DNA of 64,000 nt, taken from Streptomyces sp. SPB162 (GTDB lineage Bacteria; Actinomycetota; Actinomycetes; Streptomycetales; Streptomycetaceae). Position numbers and translations under genes: made by a program. Shown here piece after piece: positions 41,065-50,219 of this stretch. Within the stretch, counting starts at the first letter, position 1. Each line of letters begins with the position of its first letter. The stretch is taken from assembly GCF_029504575.1 (NCBI RefSeq), contig NZ_JAQFII010000001.1, forward strand, positions 3,293,001 through 3,357,000, written 5' to 3'. Below the pieces are notes generated by a model. That model was given only the letters and a program-made list of their open reading frames with translations, made no database searches and was not told the DNA's origin.

Positions 41065-42720
41065 ATGGACCCGACGCAGGAGCCCGGAACGCCGTCATCA
41101 CGGGAGCCCGGAACGCCGTCATCGCAGGAGCCCGGAACGACCGCGGCCGGCCCGGCGGCCGAGGCCGTGGCGGCCGCGCTCGGCGAGTCGCCGACGCTCT
41201 GGGCGCTGGCCGCCCGCCGCGCCGAGCTCACCCCCGATGCCCCCGTCCTCCTCGACACCGACGGCCGCCGGATCACCTTCCGTGAGCTGCGCGACCGGGC
41301 GGAGCGCGTCGCCGCCGGCCTTCACGACCTCGGCGTCCGCCCCGGCAGCCGGTTCGCCTGGCAGCTGCCCACCCGGATCGAGACGGTGTTGCTGACCTTC
41401 GCGCTCGCCCGGCTCGGCGCCGTCCAGACCCCGCTCATCCCCTTCTACCGGGACCGCGAGGTCGGCTACGCGCTGCGCGAGGCCGAGGCCGAGTTCTTCG
41501 CGATACCCGGCCAGTGGCGGGGCTACGACTACGCGGCGATGGCCGACCGCCTCGCGCCGCGCCTCTCCCGGCCGCCGTTGCTGCTCACCGCCTACGACCG
41601 GCTCCCCAACGGCGACCCGGCCGTGCTGCCGCGGCCGCCCGCCGACGGCACCTCGGTCCGCTGGATCTACTGGACGTCCGGCACCACCTCGGACCCCAAG
41701 GGCGTGCTGCACACCGACCGCAGCCTCATCGCCGCCGGCGGCTGCCTCGCCCACGCCCTGCGCCTGACCCCCGACGACGTCGGCTCGATGGCCTTCCCCT
41801 ACGCCCATGTCGCCGGGCCCGACTACACCGTGATGCTGATGCTGTACGGGTTCCCCGCACTGCTCCTGGAGCACTTCGCGCTGCCCGGCTCGCTCGACGC
41901 CTACCGGGAGCACGGCGTCACGGTCGCGGGCGGCAGCACCGTCTTCTACTCGATGTTCCTCGCGGAGCAGCGCAAGGACCCCGGCCGCAAGCTCATCCCC
42001 AGCCTGCGGCTGCTGGCGGGCGGCGGCGCGCCCATGCCGCCCGAGCTGTACTACGAGGTCACGCGGGAGATGGGGTGCCGACTCACGCACGGCTACGGCA
42101 TGACCGAAGTCCCCATGATCACGATGGGCGCGCCCGACGACACCCCCGACCACCTCGCGACCACCGAGGGCCGTCCGCCGGCCGCGATGGAGGTCCGCAT
42201 CACGGACCCCGACGGCAAGCCGCTGCCCGCCGGTACCGACGGCGAGGTCAGGCTGCGCGGCGAGGCCGTCTGCCAGGGCTACCTCCACGCCGCCCAGAGC
42301 GCCGCGGTCTTCGACCCGGACGGCTTCCTCATCACGGGTGACCTCGGCCGCCTCACCCCGGACGGCTATCTCGTCCTCACCGGCCGGCTCAAGGACATCA
42401 TCATCCGCAAGGGCGAGAACATCTCCGCCCAGGAGATCGAGGACCTCCTCTACGAACACCCCGCCGTCGCCGACGCGGCCGTCATCGGCCTGCCCGACCC
42501 GGAGCGCGGCGAACGGGTCTGCGCCGTCGTGGAACAGCCGTCCGGCGCGCCGCCGATCACCCTCGCGGACATCACCGGATACCTGCGCGAGCACGGCCTG
42601 TCGGCCCACAAGCTGCCGGAACAACTGGAGGTCGTGGACGCCCTCCCCCGCAACGACGTGCTCCGCAAGGTGCTGAAGTTCAAACTCCGGGAGCGCTTCG
42701 GGAGCGCGGCACCGTCCTAG
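41065..42720 (+). CDS. AMP-forming acyl/cyclohexanecarboxylate-type CoA ligase
   Basis: 551 residues, ATG 41065 after GGAGGAG. ANL motifs: YWTSGTTSDPKGVLHT, HGYGMTEVPM, FLITGDLGRL and KDIIIRKGENISAQEIED; the C-terminal lysine loop reads LPRNDVLRKVLK. The first 28 residues are a repeat of EPGTPSS-type heptads and look non-functional. Likely activates a cyclic or branched carboxylic acid to its CoA ester. Rightmost catabolic gene under the shared operator. Confidence 0.9.
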   Translation: MDPTQEPGTPSSREPGTPSSQEPGTTAAGPAAEAVAAALGESPTLWALAARRAELTPDAPVLLDTDGRRITFRELRDRAERVAAGLHDLGVRPGSRFAWQLPTRIETVLLTFALARLGAVQTPLIPFYRDREVGYALREAEAEFFAIPGQWRGYDYAAMADRLAPRLSRPPLLLTAYDRLPNGDPAVLPRPPADGTSVRWIYWTSGTTSDPKGVLHTDRSLIAAGGCLAHALRLTPDDVGSMAFPYAHVAGPDYTVMLMLYGFPALLLEHFALPGSLDAYREHGVTVAGGSTVFYSMFLAEQRKDPGRKLIPSLRLLAGGGAPMPPELYYEVTREMGCRLTHGYGMTEVPMITMGAPDDTPDHLATTEGRPPAAMEVRITDPDGKPLPAGTDGEVRLRGEAVCQGYLHAAQSAAVFDPDGFLITGDLGRLTPDGYLVLTGRLKDIIIRKGENISAQEIEDLLYEHPAVADAAVIGLPDPERGERVCAVVEQPSGAPPITLADITGYLREHGLSAHKLPEQLEVVDALPRNDVLRKVLKFKLRERFGSAAPS

Positions 42721-42998
42721 AAGCGGCGCCGAGCCCTCCTGGATACGGGGTGAAACCGTCCTGGCTGCTCCCGCGACCTCGGGCGTGGACGGAACCGCCG
42801 GAGGGAGATTTCGGGATGATGACGATTTTCCGGCGTATTCCTCCTTTCAGGTTTGGCGAGCCGTGACAGCTGCGGACGACCCTGCCCCGACAGCCGCTAG
42901 TCTGCGTCTTCCGACCACGTAACTTCCGGGACGCGTCGCCGAGTTGACGGCGCAGGACGTCCGGCCACGTGGCGCGACCAGGGGCTCGGGAGGCGGAC

Positions 42999-44207
42999 GT
43001 GGCGGACGCTACGGACAGTGCGGTTGCGGAGCAGAGCGGTCCGCGGGACCGTCGGCCCGGCCGCGTACAGGCGCAGGTGCACGCGGCACGGCGACTGGGC
43101 GAGGCCCGCATCGCGCTGGCCGCGGGCGACGCGGCCACCGCGGCGGACCGGTTCCGCGCGGCGCTCGCCACCGCCGGGGACCACGAACTCCCGGACGAGC
43201 GGGTCGCTGCCCTGCTCGGGCTGGGCGACTGCGCCCTGGAGACCGGCGAACTCACGCTCGCCCGCGAGCACTTCGAGGCCGTGGAGAAGTTGCTCGGTGG
43301 TGAGCCGCCGGCACGCCGGGCCGCCGCGGTCCGGGGGCGGGCGGTCTCCCATCTGCTGGCGGGAGAACTGCGCTACGCGTGCTACCTGCTGGAGAACGCG
43401 ATCGACGGGCTGCACGCCGCCGGAACCCGGGACCCGGACGCGCTGCTGCTCCTGCACACGGCCGTGATCGCCCCCTACATGGACATGGGCGCCCACGCGC
43501 GCGCCGCCCAGGCGGCCGAGCTCGCCCTCGCGCTCGCCCCCAGCGCCACCGATCCAGCGCTGATCGCCGGGATGCACCGCAGTGTGGCCCGCACCATGAT
43601 CGCCGAGGGCCGGATCGTCGAGGCCGACGCCTCGCTCGCCAAGGCGCAGGAGCTGTACCAGCGGCTGGGATTCCGCTCCGACCTCGCGAAGTGTCACTGG
43701 ATGCGCGGCTACGTGCACGCCCAGGGCGGCGACCTGGAGCAGGCGGAACGCGAACTACGACTCGCCCGCGACATGCTGGCGGCCCAGCGGTCCGCGCTCT
43801 TCACCGATCAGGTGGAGGTGGAGCTCGCCGACGTCCTGCGCCGGCGCGGCAGCCACACCGAGGCGGGCGAGCTGCTCGCCCGGCTCCTGGACCGCATCGG
43901 CCCCGAGCGCGGCGCCATCCACGCGGCGGGGGCACACCGGCTGCTCGGTCTGATCGCGCAGGAGGAGGGCGAACTCGACGCCGCCGAGGAGCATTACGTC
44001 AACGCGCTGTCCCTGCTGGAACGCGCCGGCGCGGCCGGCGATCTCGCCGACCTCTGCCGGCTGCTGGGGGATCTGCTGCGCAGCACCGGACGGGTCGAGG
44101 CCGCCCTGGACGCCTACCGCACGGGCCTCGGCCACCGGGCCGCGATCGGCACCACCACCCTGGGCCCTGCCCCGGCGAAGCCGCAGGCCAGGCCGTCGGC
44201 GTACTGA
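42999..44207 (+). CDS. TPR-repeat protein
   Basis: 402 residues; GTG 42999 is preferred because GGGAGG at 42988-42993 fits, over GTG 42969. The whole protein is helical TPR-type sequence (for example GDAATAADRFRAALATAGD, GELDAAEEHYVNALSLLERA), without a DNA-binding domain. It resembles the C-terminal halves of AfsR/LuxR-type regulators. Probably a protein-interaction scaffold; partner unknown. Confidence 0.85.
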   Translation: MADATDSAVAEQSGPRDRRPGRVQAQVHAARRLGEARIALAAGDAATAADRFRAALATAGDHELPDERVAALLGLGDCALETGELTLAREHFEAVEKLLGGEPPARRAAAVRGRAVSHLLAGELRYACYLLENAIDGLHAAGTRDPDALLLLHTAVIAPYMDMGAHARAAQAAELALALAPSATDPALIAGMHRSVARTMIAEGRIVEADASLAKAQELYQRLGFRSDLAKCHWMRGYVHAQGGDLEQAERELRLARDMLAAQRSALFTDQVEVELADVLRRRGSHTEAGELLARLLDRIGPERGAIHAAGAHRLLGLIAQEEGELDAAEEHYVNALSLLERAGAAGDLADLCRLLGDLLRSTGRVEAALDAYRTGLGHRAAIGTTTLGPAPAKPQARPSAY

Positions 44208-44222
44208 GCCGGTCCCCGGTGA

Positions 44223-44594
44223 TCAGGCGGATATCGGCTGGGCCGAGTCGTCGGTCGCGGCGGCGAGGTCCGGGTAGACCTCGAAGAGGCGGCGGACGCC
44301 GAGGGCGGCGAGCACCCGGTTGACGTGGGACCCGTCGTCGGCGGCGCCCTGGTCGGGCAGGACGATGCGGAGCCGGCCCGCGCACGAACGCATCAGGCGG
44401 CGTGCGGCGATCAGCACACCCACTCCGCTGGAGTCGCAGAAGCGCACCTCCGCGAGGTCGAGGACCACGCTGCGCCGCCCGTCGGCGACCGCCTCGTGCA
44501 CGTGCTGACGCACGGTGGGTGAGGTCAGGAGGTCCATCTCGCCCGTGACGGTCACCACGGCCCAGCCGTCCCGTTCGGCGCGTGTCACTTCCAC
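44223..44594 (-). CDS. STAS-domain anti-sigma factor antagonist
   Basis: 123 residues from GTG 44594. A single STAS domain with the phosphorylatable-Ser motif FCDSSGVGVLIAARR near residue 54 and VVTVTGEMDLLTSPTVR. SpoIIAA/RsbV-type proteins bind HATPase anti-sigma factors and release sigma; two such ATPases are encoded in this window. Partner not shown. Confidence 0.92.
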   Translation of the reverse strand: MEVTRAERDGWAVVTVTGEMDLLTSPTVRQHVHEAVADGRRSVVLDLAEVRFCDSSGVGVLIAARRLMRSCAGRLRIVLPDQGAADDGSHVNRVLAALGVRRLFEVYPDLAAATDDSAQPISA

Positions 44595-44695
44595 TGCGTC
44601 CCACCTCGCGACGTCGCCGGGAGCAGCCCGGCCACCCTGGCGGTCCGCTGAGGCCCGGAAGGCCGCTCCTCGAGGAATTGCGACAGCGTCATCAT
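44585..44695 (-). CDS. possible 36-residue leader peptide overlapping the STAS start
   Basis: A short frame (MMTLSQFLEERPSG...) starts at a double ATG and ends in TGA at 44585, overlapping the STAS GTG start (44594) by 10 bases. The arrangement would couple STAS translation to the leader. No homologue recognised; may be chance. Confidence 0.3.
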   Translation of the reverse strand: MMTLSQFLEERPSGPQRTARVAGLLPATSRGGTQWK

Positions 44696-44939
44696 GTGAA
44701 CCCTATGCCCGGAATCCCGCACAACCGAGCAGTACAGCGGTCACACCCGCATAACACATCGCCAGAAGCGGTCCGAAACGGCGGCAGGATGGCGCAAAGG
44801 GGCATCCGCTGTCGTAGGTGGCGGCTACATTCGAGCTGAAAGGGCCGGAGGCCGTGCGGAGTCCGAGCAGCCGCCGGTGCCGACGGACGGGCGGGACCGG
44901 CGCGCGGCATCGGCGGCGGCGAGGGGAAGGGGCGGCGGC

Positions 44940-45521
44940 ATGGCCACACCGGCACCACCCCGCTGGGACCGCAGGATGCAGCAGCGGCTGGCCCGTGGCG
45001 AGGAAGCCGCCCTCGGCGAGCTCTACGACCGGTACGCGTCGCTGGTGCACAGCCTCGCGCACCGCGTACTGGAAGACGACGAGGCCGCGAACCACATCAC
45101 CCGCGACGTCTTCGGCTTCCTCTGGGAGAACCCCGACGCCTACGACCCCCGGCGCGGCTCCCTGCGCTCCTGGATCGCCGCGCTCACCCAGCGCCGGGCC
45201 GTGCAGCGGCTGCGCCACGAGGAGAGCCGCGGCCGCGGCAGCCAGGAGGAGGTCGAGGCGAAGGTCCGCGAGGCCACCACCGCCGCCCGCGCCGACTTCA
45301 TCGTCACCTCCATGCCGGCCCCGCTGCGCGATGCCCTCGAACTCGCCTACTTCCGGCGGCGCGACTACCGGCAGACCGCCGCCGACCTGGGCGTGACCGA
45401 GGACGAGGCCCGGCGCCGGCTGCGCCTGGGCCTGCAGCTGCTGTCCACCGCGATGGCGCCCGCCGCGCACCCGGGCCTCGAAGCGGGCTTCGACGCGGGC
45501 TTCGACAGGCGACAGCGGTGA
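44940..45521 (+). CDS. ECF-like sigma-70 family factor
   Basis: 193 residues, ATG 44940 after GAGGGGAAGGGG. Region 2 (ALGELYDRYASLVHSLAHRV, then FLWENPDAYDPRRGSLRSWI) and a C-terminal region 4 HTH (DALELAYFRRRDYRQTAADLGVTEDEARRRLR) are separated by a short linker. Stop overlaps the next gene's GTG (GTGA), the normal arrangement for a sigma factor with its anti-sigma partner. Confidence 0.92.
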   Translation: MATPAPPRWDRRMQQRLARGEEAALGELYDRYASLVHSLAHRVLEDDEAANHITRDVFGFLWENPDAYDPRRGSLRSWIAALTQRRAVQRLRHEESRGRGSQEEVEAKVREATTAARADFIVTSMPAPLRDALELAYFRRRDYRQTAADLGVTEDEARRRLRLGLQLLSTAMAPAAHPGLEAGFDAGFDRRQR

Positions 45522-46645
45522 ACGCCGGGACGGCGGGCACCGGGCGGGGAGAGCTCTCCCCGTACGACCACAGCACGCTCAAGTCCCTGCTCGGGGCATG
45601 GGCGCTGGCCGCCTGCTCACGCGACGAGTCGCTCGCCGTCGAGCTGCACCTCACGGACTGCGCGGCCTGTGCCGACGAGGCGCTGCGGCTGCGTGACGCC
45701 GTCGGCCTGCTGCACCAGGAGGAGACGCTCGACCTCGATCCGCAGCTGCGGTCCCGGGTGCTGGCGGGCTGCCTCGACCGCCGCCCGGCGCGCGTCCCCA
45801 TGCCCCGGTGGGCCGGCCCGTACGACGCGGAGACCGCCCGGCTGGACGCGCTGCTGCGCGATCTCGGCGACGGCTATTGGGACGCGCCGGTGGAGCTGCG
45901 CTGGTACGAGGAGAAGCGGGTGGCTCGCGAGGTCTCCGTCGCGCAGGTCATCGGCCATCTCTGCGCGGTGGACGGCCTGGTGGCGTCCGCGCTCGGGCTG
46001 CCCCTCGACGAGCTGCCGCTCGATCCCGCGCGGCGCACCGAGGGATACTGGGCCACGGCGCACGCCGTGCCGGGAGCTCCGCTGCGTACCGCCTGGCGCG
46101 AGCAGGGCCGGACGCTCGTGCGCACGGTGTCCTTCGCCGGGCGCGGGACGGGCGGACTGGACGTGCCGTACGGCGGGTTCACGCTGCCGCTGCGGGACGC
46201 GTTCCTCGACCGGGCCTTCGAGTGCTGGATCCACGCCTGGGACATCGCCGAGGCCGTCGACTACCCGTACGACCCGCCGGCGCCGCGCGATCTCCACCCG
46301 ATGATCGACCTGGCCGCGCGGATGCTGCCCATCGCCATCGCGGGGCGCCGCCGCGCCGGGCTCACGGCCTCCCCGGCCCGGCTCACCGCCGCCGGCTCAC
46401 CCGGCCGGTCGGTGCACCTCGAGATCGAGGGCCTGGGCGGGGGCGACTGGTACATCGCCCTGGACACGCCCGGCGCGCCCGCCACCGCCGGGGAGGCGGT
46501 GGCCCATGTCGCCCTCGACAGCGTCGAGTTCTGCCAGCTGGCCGCGGGACATCTGGAGCCCGAGCGGATAGCGGTGGGCCAGGACGGGGACCGCGAGGTC
46601 ATCCGCGACGTGCTCTTCGCCGCCGCGTCACTGTCGAGGCTGTGA
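45518..46645 (+). CDS. zinc-finger anti-sigma-like domain fused to MDMPI-type domain
   Basis: 375 residues, GTG 45518 overlapping the sigma gene. Residues about 25-75 hold a zf-HC2-like Cys/His cluster (ELHLTDCAACADEA). From about residue 100 the mycothiol-dependent maleylpyruvate isomerase N-terminal fold begins (VAQVIGHLCAVDGLV, ECWIHAWDIAEAVDYPYD with His ligands), followed by an SCP2-like beta region. No transmembrane segment, so it would be a soluble, possibly thiol-sensing anti-sigma factor. The fusion is known in actinomycetes; function inferred from pairing. Confidence 0.85.
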   Translation: MNAGTAGTGRGELSPYDHSTLKSLLGAWALAACSRDESLAVELHLTDCAACADEALRLRDAVGLLHQEETLDLDPQLRSRVLAGCLDRRPARVPMPRWAGPYDAETARLDALLRDLGDGYWDAPVELRWYEEKRVAREVSVAQVIGHLCAVDGLVASALGLPLDELPLDPARRTEGYWATAHAVPGAPLRTAWREQGRTLVRTVSFAGRGTGGLDVPYGGFTLPLRDAFLDRAFECWIHAWDIAEAVDYPYDPPAPRDLHPMIDLAARMLPIAIAGRRRAGLTASPARLTAAGSPGRSVHLEIEGLGGGDWYIALDTPGAPATAGEAVAHVALDSVEFCQLAAGHLEPERIAVGQDGDREVIRDVLFAAASLSRL

Positions 46646-46685
46646 CGCGGCGGCTCCGCACCCGCCGCCGCGAACGGTCGGCGGG

Positions 46686-48362
46686 TTACTTCTTCAGGTG
46701 GTCCAGCCACGGGTGCTTGCGCGGGACGCACGCCTTCGGGTTGGTGTACGCCGGGCACTTGCCGTCCAGCTTCGGCGTGGTGTGCGCCAGCATCACCCGG
46801 TAGGCGGGGAACAGCTCCCGGCCCGGCATGTACTTGTTGGCGATGGCGGAGCCCGACATCCCGAACAGCAGCAGCAGGCACGCGAGGACCCCGGCGTGCA
46901 GCGGCAGCCGCGCCCGCAGACCGCCCCCGCCGGCCGTGGCCCCGGCCGCGGGCGACCCGGCCGTCGTCAGCCTGGGCAGCTGAATCCGCAGCTGGATCCG
47001 CTTGAGGCGCTGCACCCCTAGGTAGATCGCGAACCCGCACAGCACCAGCAGGCAGTACATGATCTGCCACGACGTGCGCGGCCACAGCTGCACGGCGTGG
47101 TCCCGGTACATGTGCGACGCGTACCACAGACGCATCACCCAGGCGCTGGCCATGCAGGTGGCGGCGACGACGACGACCGACCGGCGGGCGCCCAGGATGA
47201 GCGCGGTGCCGAGGCCGATCGCGAGCAGGATGGCGAAGAGACCGACGCCGCCCAGCTCTCCCAGCGGCGGCCACTGGTCGGGCTTGCCGTTCTGCACCCA
47301 GAGCCAGATGGAGAAGTAGCCGGGGTCGGTGTCGGTGTCCACGTACATGTACCGGTCGACGTTGTCGGTCGACATCAACAGGAGCTTGGCCAGGGTCCAG
47401 CCGGCGACGGCGAGGAAGACGACCGCGGTCGAGCCGAGCAGGATCAGCGCGCGCTTCGGTCCCGACTTCCAGGGGAAGTAGGCGAGGGTGAGCACGACCA
47501 TGCCGGCCGCGGACCAGACGAACCACCCCGAGTAGAGCAGGAAGTCCGCGCCGATCAGCAACCCCAGTCCGGCTCCGACCTTGATCAGGCGGCGCGGTTC
47601 GGTGACCGGGCTGCGCCGCAGCGCGCTCAGCAGCAACGCCAGGGCCGGGATGAAGATGAAGAGCGACAGGTTGCCGTAGGGCTTGTACGGATCGATCAGC
47701 GGCAGGGTTGGGACCACGCCGATGATCAGCGCCCACACCGGGCTCAGCAGCGTCCGCCACATCAGGTAGGCCAGCGGGCCGATGACCGCGACGGTGACCA
47801 GCGAGAGCGTCTGGAGCGCGTAGCCGGTGTTGCCGTCGTAGAAGAGCTTGGCCCAGGCGGCGAGCAGCCAGATGTAGAGCGGCGGGTACCCGGAGTCGTC
47901 CGGGATCCCGTGGCCGGTGGCCACGGAGTGGGCGTACTTCTGGATGACCGAGGAGTCCGAGATGACGCCGTTGATGGGCCACGGCGTGCCGTGCAGGGCC
48001 ACCGCCACACCGCCCGCGATCAGGCCGGTGAACAGGCCGGCGGTCGCCGCGCAGGCCAGGCGCACGGCCCAGGTGTAGGTGACGGGACGGCAGAAGCGCT
48101 GGATCAGCAGCACCGCGACGACGATCGCGATGGCGATGACCATGAACGGGAGCAGCATGGCGGCGAGGCCGCTGACCTGTCCGGGACGCTTCATCGGGTT
48201 GACGTGGATGGTCTTGCTGTACAGCAGGAGCAGGGCGGCGGCGGCCATGGCCACGCCCGCCTCGGCGAGCAGCCCCACCCACCGGCGCCCGCCGGGGGCG
48301 ACGGCCTGATCGGCCGGGTCCCTCCGGATCAGATTCCGCGGCCGCCAGTTCAACGTCGTCAT
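46686..48362 (-). CDS. polytopic GT-C glycosyltransferase (AftA/arabinofuranosyltransferase-like)
   Basis: 558 residues from ATG 48362. Ten or more hydrophobic segments; the first large loop has the conserved IPDDSGYPPLYIWLLAAW block with acidic residues typical of polyprenyl-phosphosugar-dependent GT-C enzymes. The C-terminal ~60 residues are hydrophilic with two Cys. Probably transfers a sugar from a lipid carrier to a cell-wall glycan on the outer membrane face. Leads the surface-glycan block; sugar not determinable. Confidence 0.85.
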   Translation of the reverse strand: MTTLNWRPRNLIRRDPADQAVAPGGRRWVGLLAEAGVAMAAAALLLLYSKTIHVNPMKRPGQVSGLAAMLLPFMVIAIAIVVAVLLIQRFCRPVTYTWAVRLACAATAGLFTGLIAGGVAVALHGTPWPINGVISDSSVIQKYAHSVATGHGIPDDSGYPPLYIWLLAAWAKLFYDGNTGYALQTLSLVTVAVIGPLAYLMWRTLLSPVWALIIGVVPTLPLIDPYKPYGNLSLFIFIPALALLLSALRRSPVTEPRRLIKVGAGLGLLIGADFLLYSGWFVWSAAGMVVLTLAYFPWKSGPKRALILLGSTAVVFLAVAGWTLAKLLLMSTDNVDRYMYVDTDTDPGYFSIWLWVQNGKPDQWPPLGELGGVGLFAILLAIGLGTALILGARRSVVVVAATCMASAWVMRLWYASHMYRDHAVQLWPRTSWQIMYCLLVLCGFAIYLGVQRLKRIQLRIQLPRLTTAGSPAAGATAGGGGLRARLPLHAGVLACLLLLFGMSGSAIANKYMPGRELFPAYRVMLAHTTPKLDGKCPAYTNPKACVPRKHPWLDHLKK

Positions 48363-48537
48363 CAATGCTCCGTAACTTGTCGGCCACCCCCCGTTGTGGC
48401 TGGGGGCCACCGGCTGCCGCACACACGTCGATCGAGATCGGGGTCGAGGATATCGGACCGCCTGTCCGCCCCGCGGTGTTCTCCGGGGCCCGGGACCGCT
48501 GACGGGACCGGTCCCGGGCTGGAACGGTGACGGAAGG

Positions 48538-49485
48538 TCAGGCAGCGCCCGCGCGGCCACCGCCGATGGGTCCGAACGCGTGTCGGAACATCGCGCGGGT
48601 GCTTCCCCTGGGGCCGCGGCGGACCGTGGCCGGCAGCAGCGTGACCGCGTGCAGGCGGGACGACCAGTACCAGCGTGCGGCTTTCGCGGCGCGCTTCCAG
48701 CCGTGGGCCGTCATCCGCCGCGAGGTCGCCAGGAAGAACCGCCGCGCCTCGTCGAAGCGGTCCCCCGTCAGGGCTTTCGCGGACGACTCGCTGACGGCGT
48801 GCCTGCGGTACCGGAACGACACGGTGTCCGTGACGACCAGCGAAGCCCCGTCGAGCAGCAGGTCGACGACGAGCGCCAGATCCTGGATGACGCCGAGGTC
48901 GGCCTGGAAGCGGAACTTGCGCATCGCCTCGGTCCGCCAACAGATGGACGGGAAGTAGAGCCAGTTGCCGCGCAGCAGGCTCACGGCCAGTTCCTCGCCG
49001 GTGAGGGTGAGGGGGCGGCGGCCGCGGGGGGCGTAGAGCCGGTCCTTGGTGGTGTCCGCCAGGGTCCGGGACGGCCGTCCCTCGCCGTCGATGACCTCGA
49101 CGCCGGGCTGCACCATGGTCGCCTTCGGCTCATGGTCCAGGGCCGCGCGCACCGTGCGCAGGTAGTTCGGGAGCAGCAGGTCGTCACAGCCCATGAGGAC
49201 GGTGAACTCGCCCTCGGACAGCTCCACGCAGCGGTTGAAGTTCCCGGTCACCCCGAGGTTGTGCTCGTTGCGGAGGTAGTGGACGCGGTCGTCACCGAGG
49301 GCGGCGAACCACTCCGGTACGCCCGCCTCCTTGCCGTCGTCGACCACCGTGAGCCGCCAGTCGTCCCCGTCCAGGGCCTGCACGCTGCGGACGGCGTCCT
49401 GCATGACGGCGACATCGCCGTAGTACGGCATCAGGATGTGGAAACGCGGTTCGGCCGAGCCGCCGGCCGGATCCCGGTCGGTCAT
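48538..49485 (-). CDS. GT2 family glycosyltransferase
   Basis: 315 residues, ATG 49485 overlapping the upstream stop (ATGA). GT-A fold: MPYYGDVAVMQDAVRS, LTVVDDG (nucleotide-binding Asp), NLGVTGNFNRCVELSEGEFTVLMGCDD (DxD-like) and C-terminal HAVSESSAKALTG. No transmembrane segments. Cytoplasmic transfer of a nucleotide-sugar to a growing glycan lipid. Confidence 0.9.
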   Translation of the reverse strand: MTDRDPAGGSAEPRFHILMPYYGDVAVMQDAVRSVQALDGDDWRLTVVDDGKEAGVPEWFAALGDDRVHYLRNEHNLGVTGNFNRCVELSEGEFTVLMGCDDLLLPNYLRTVRAALDHEPKATMVQPGVEVIDGEGRPSRTLADTTKDRLYAPRGRRPLTLTGEELAVSLLRGNWLYFPSICWRTEAMRKFRFQADLGVIQDLALVVDLLLDGASLVVTDTVSFRYRRHAVSESSAKALTGDRFDEARRFFLATSRRMTAHGWKRAAKAARWYWSSRLHAVTLLPATVRRGPRGSTRAMFRHAFGPIGGGRAGAA

Positions 49486-50219
49486 GCCGTCACCATCGTG
49501 TGCGGCGCCTGGGACGGCACCCGGCGGATCAGCGCGAGCAGCAGGACCAGGCCGGCGCGGGCGAGGTAGACCATCGCGCGCAGCGGCGAGTGGCTCGGCT
49601 TGCCCGTGGTGCGCGGCCGCATCGCGACCGGGACCTGCCGGACGGTGTAGCCGCAGCGGATCGCGCCGACGGTGCTCTCCACGGTGTCGCCGAGGTACTC
49701 CACCGGGTACCAGCCGGCGAAGAACTCGATCAGATCGCGGTTGCAGGCGCGGAACCCGGAGGTCGCGTCGGTCAGCCGGGTGCCGGCCAGCCGGGACAGC
49801 ACTCCGGACAGCAGCCGCATCGCCCAGCGGCGCGGGCCGCGGGCCTGGTACTCGCCCTCGCCGCCGAACCGGGCGCCGACGACCAGATCGGCGTTGTCGA
49901 GCTCGCGCAGCAGGGCCGGCACGTAGCTGGGGTCGTGCTGGCCGTCCGCGTCGATCTGGATCGCGACGTCGTAGCCGTACTCCAGCGCGTAGCGGTAGCC
50001 CAGCCGCATGGCGCCGCCGACGCCGAGGTTGTAGGGCAGGCGGGCCACGTTCACCCCCTCCGCCGCGGCGACCTTCGCCGTGCGGTCGGTGGAACCGTCG
50101 TCCACGACGAGGATGTCCGCGTCGGGCAGTTCCTTGCCGATCTCGCTCAGGGTCGTCGCCAACCCGGCGTCCTCGTTCCACGCCGGCACGATCACCAGCA
50201 CCCGTCGGCCATCGATCAT
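49482..50219 (-). CDS. GT2 polyprenyl-phosphate (DPM1-like) glycosyltransferase
   Basis: 245 residues, ATG 50219. Motifs: LVIVPAWNEDAGL, ILVVDDGSTDRTA, AIQIDADGQHDP (metal-binding DxD) and SGFRACNRDLI. It has the size and pattern of polyprenyl-phosphate-sugar synthases that supply GT-C enzymes. Sits between DUF2304 and GT2 genes with 4-base overlaps on both sides, so these are one operon. Confidence 0.92.
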   Translation of the reverse strand: MIDGRRVLVIVPAWNEDAGLATTLSEIGKELPDADILVVDDGSTDRTAKVAAAEGVNVARLPYNLGVGGAMRLGYRYALEYGYDVAIQIDADGQHDPSYVPALLRELDNADLVVGARFGGEGEYQARGPRRWAMRLLSGVLSRLAGTRLTDATSGFRACNRDLIEFFAGWYPVEYLGDTVESTVGAIRCGYTVRQVPVAMRPRTTGKPSHSPLRAMVYLARAGLVLLLALIRRVPSQAPHTMVTA

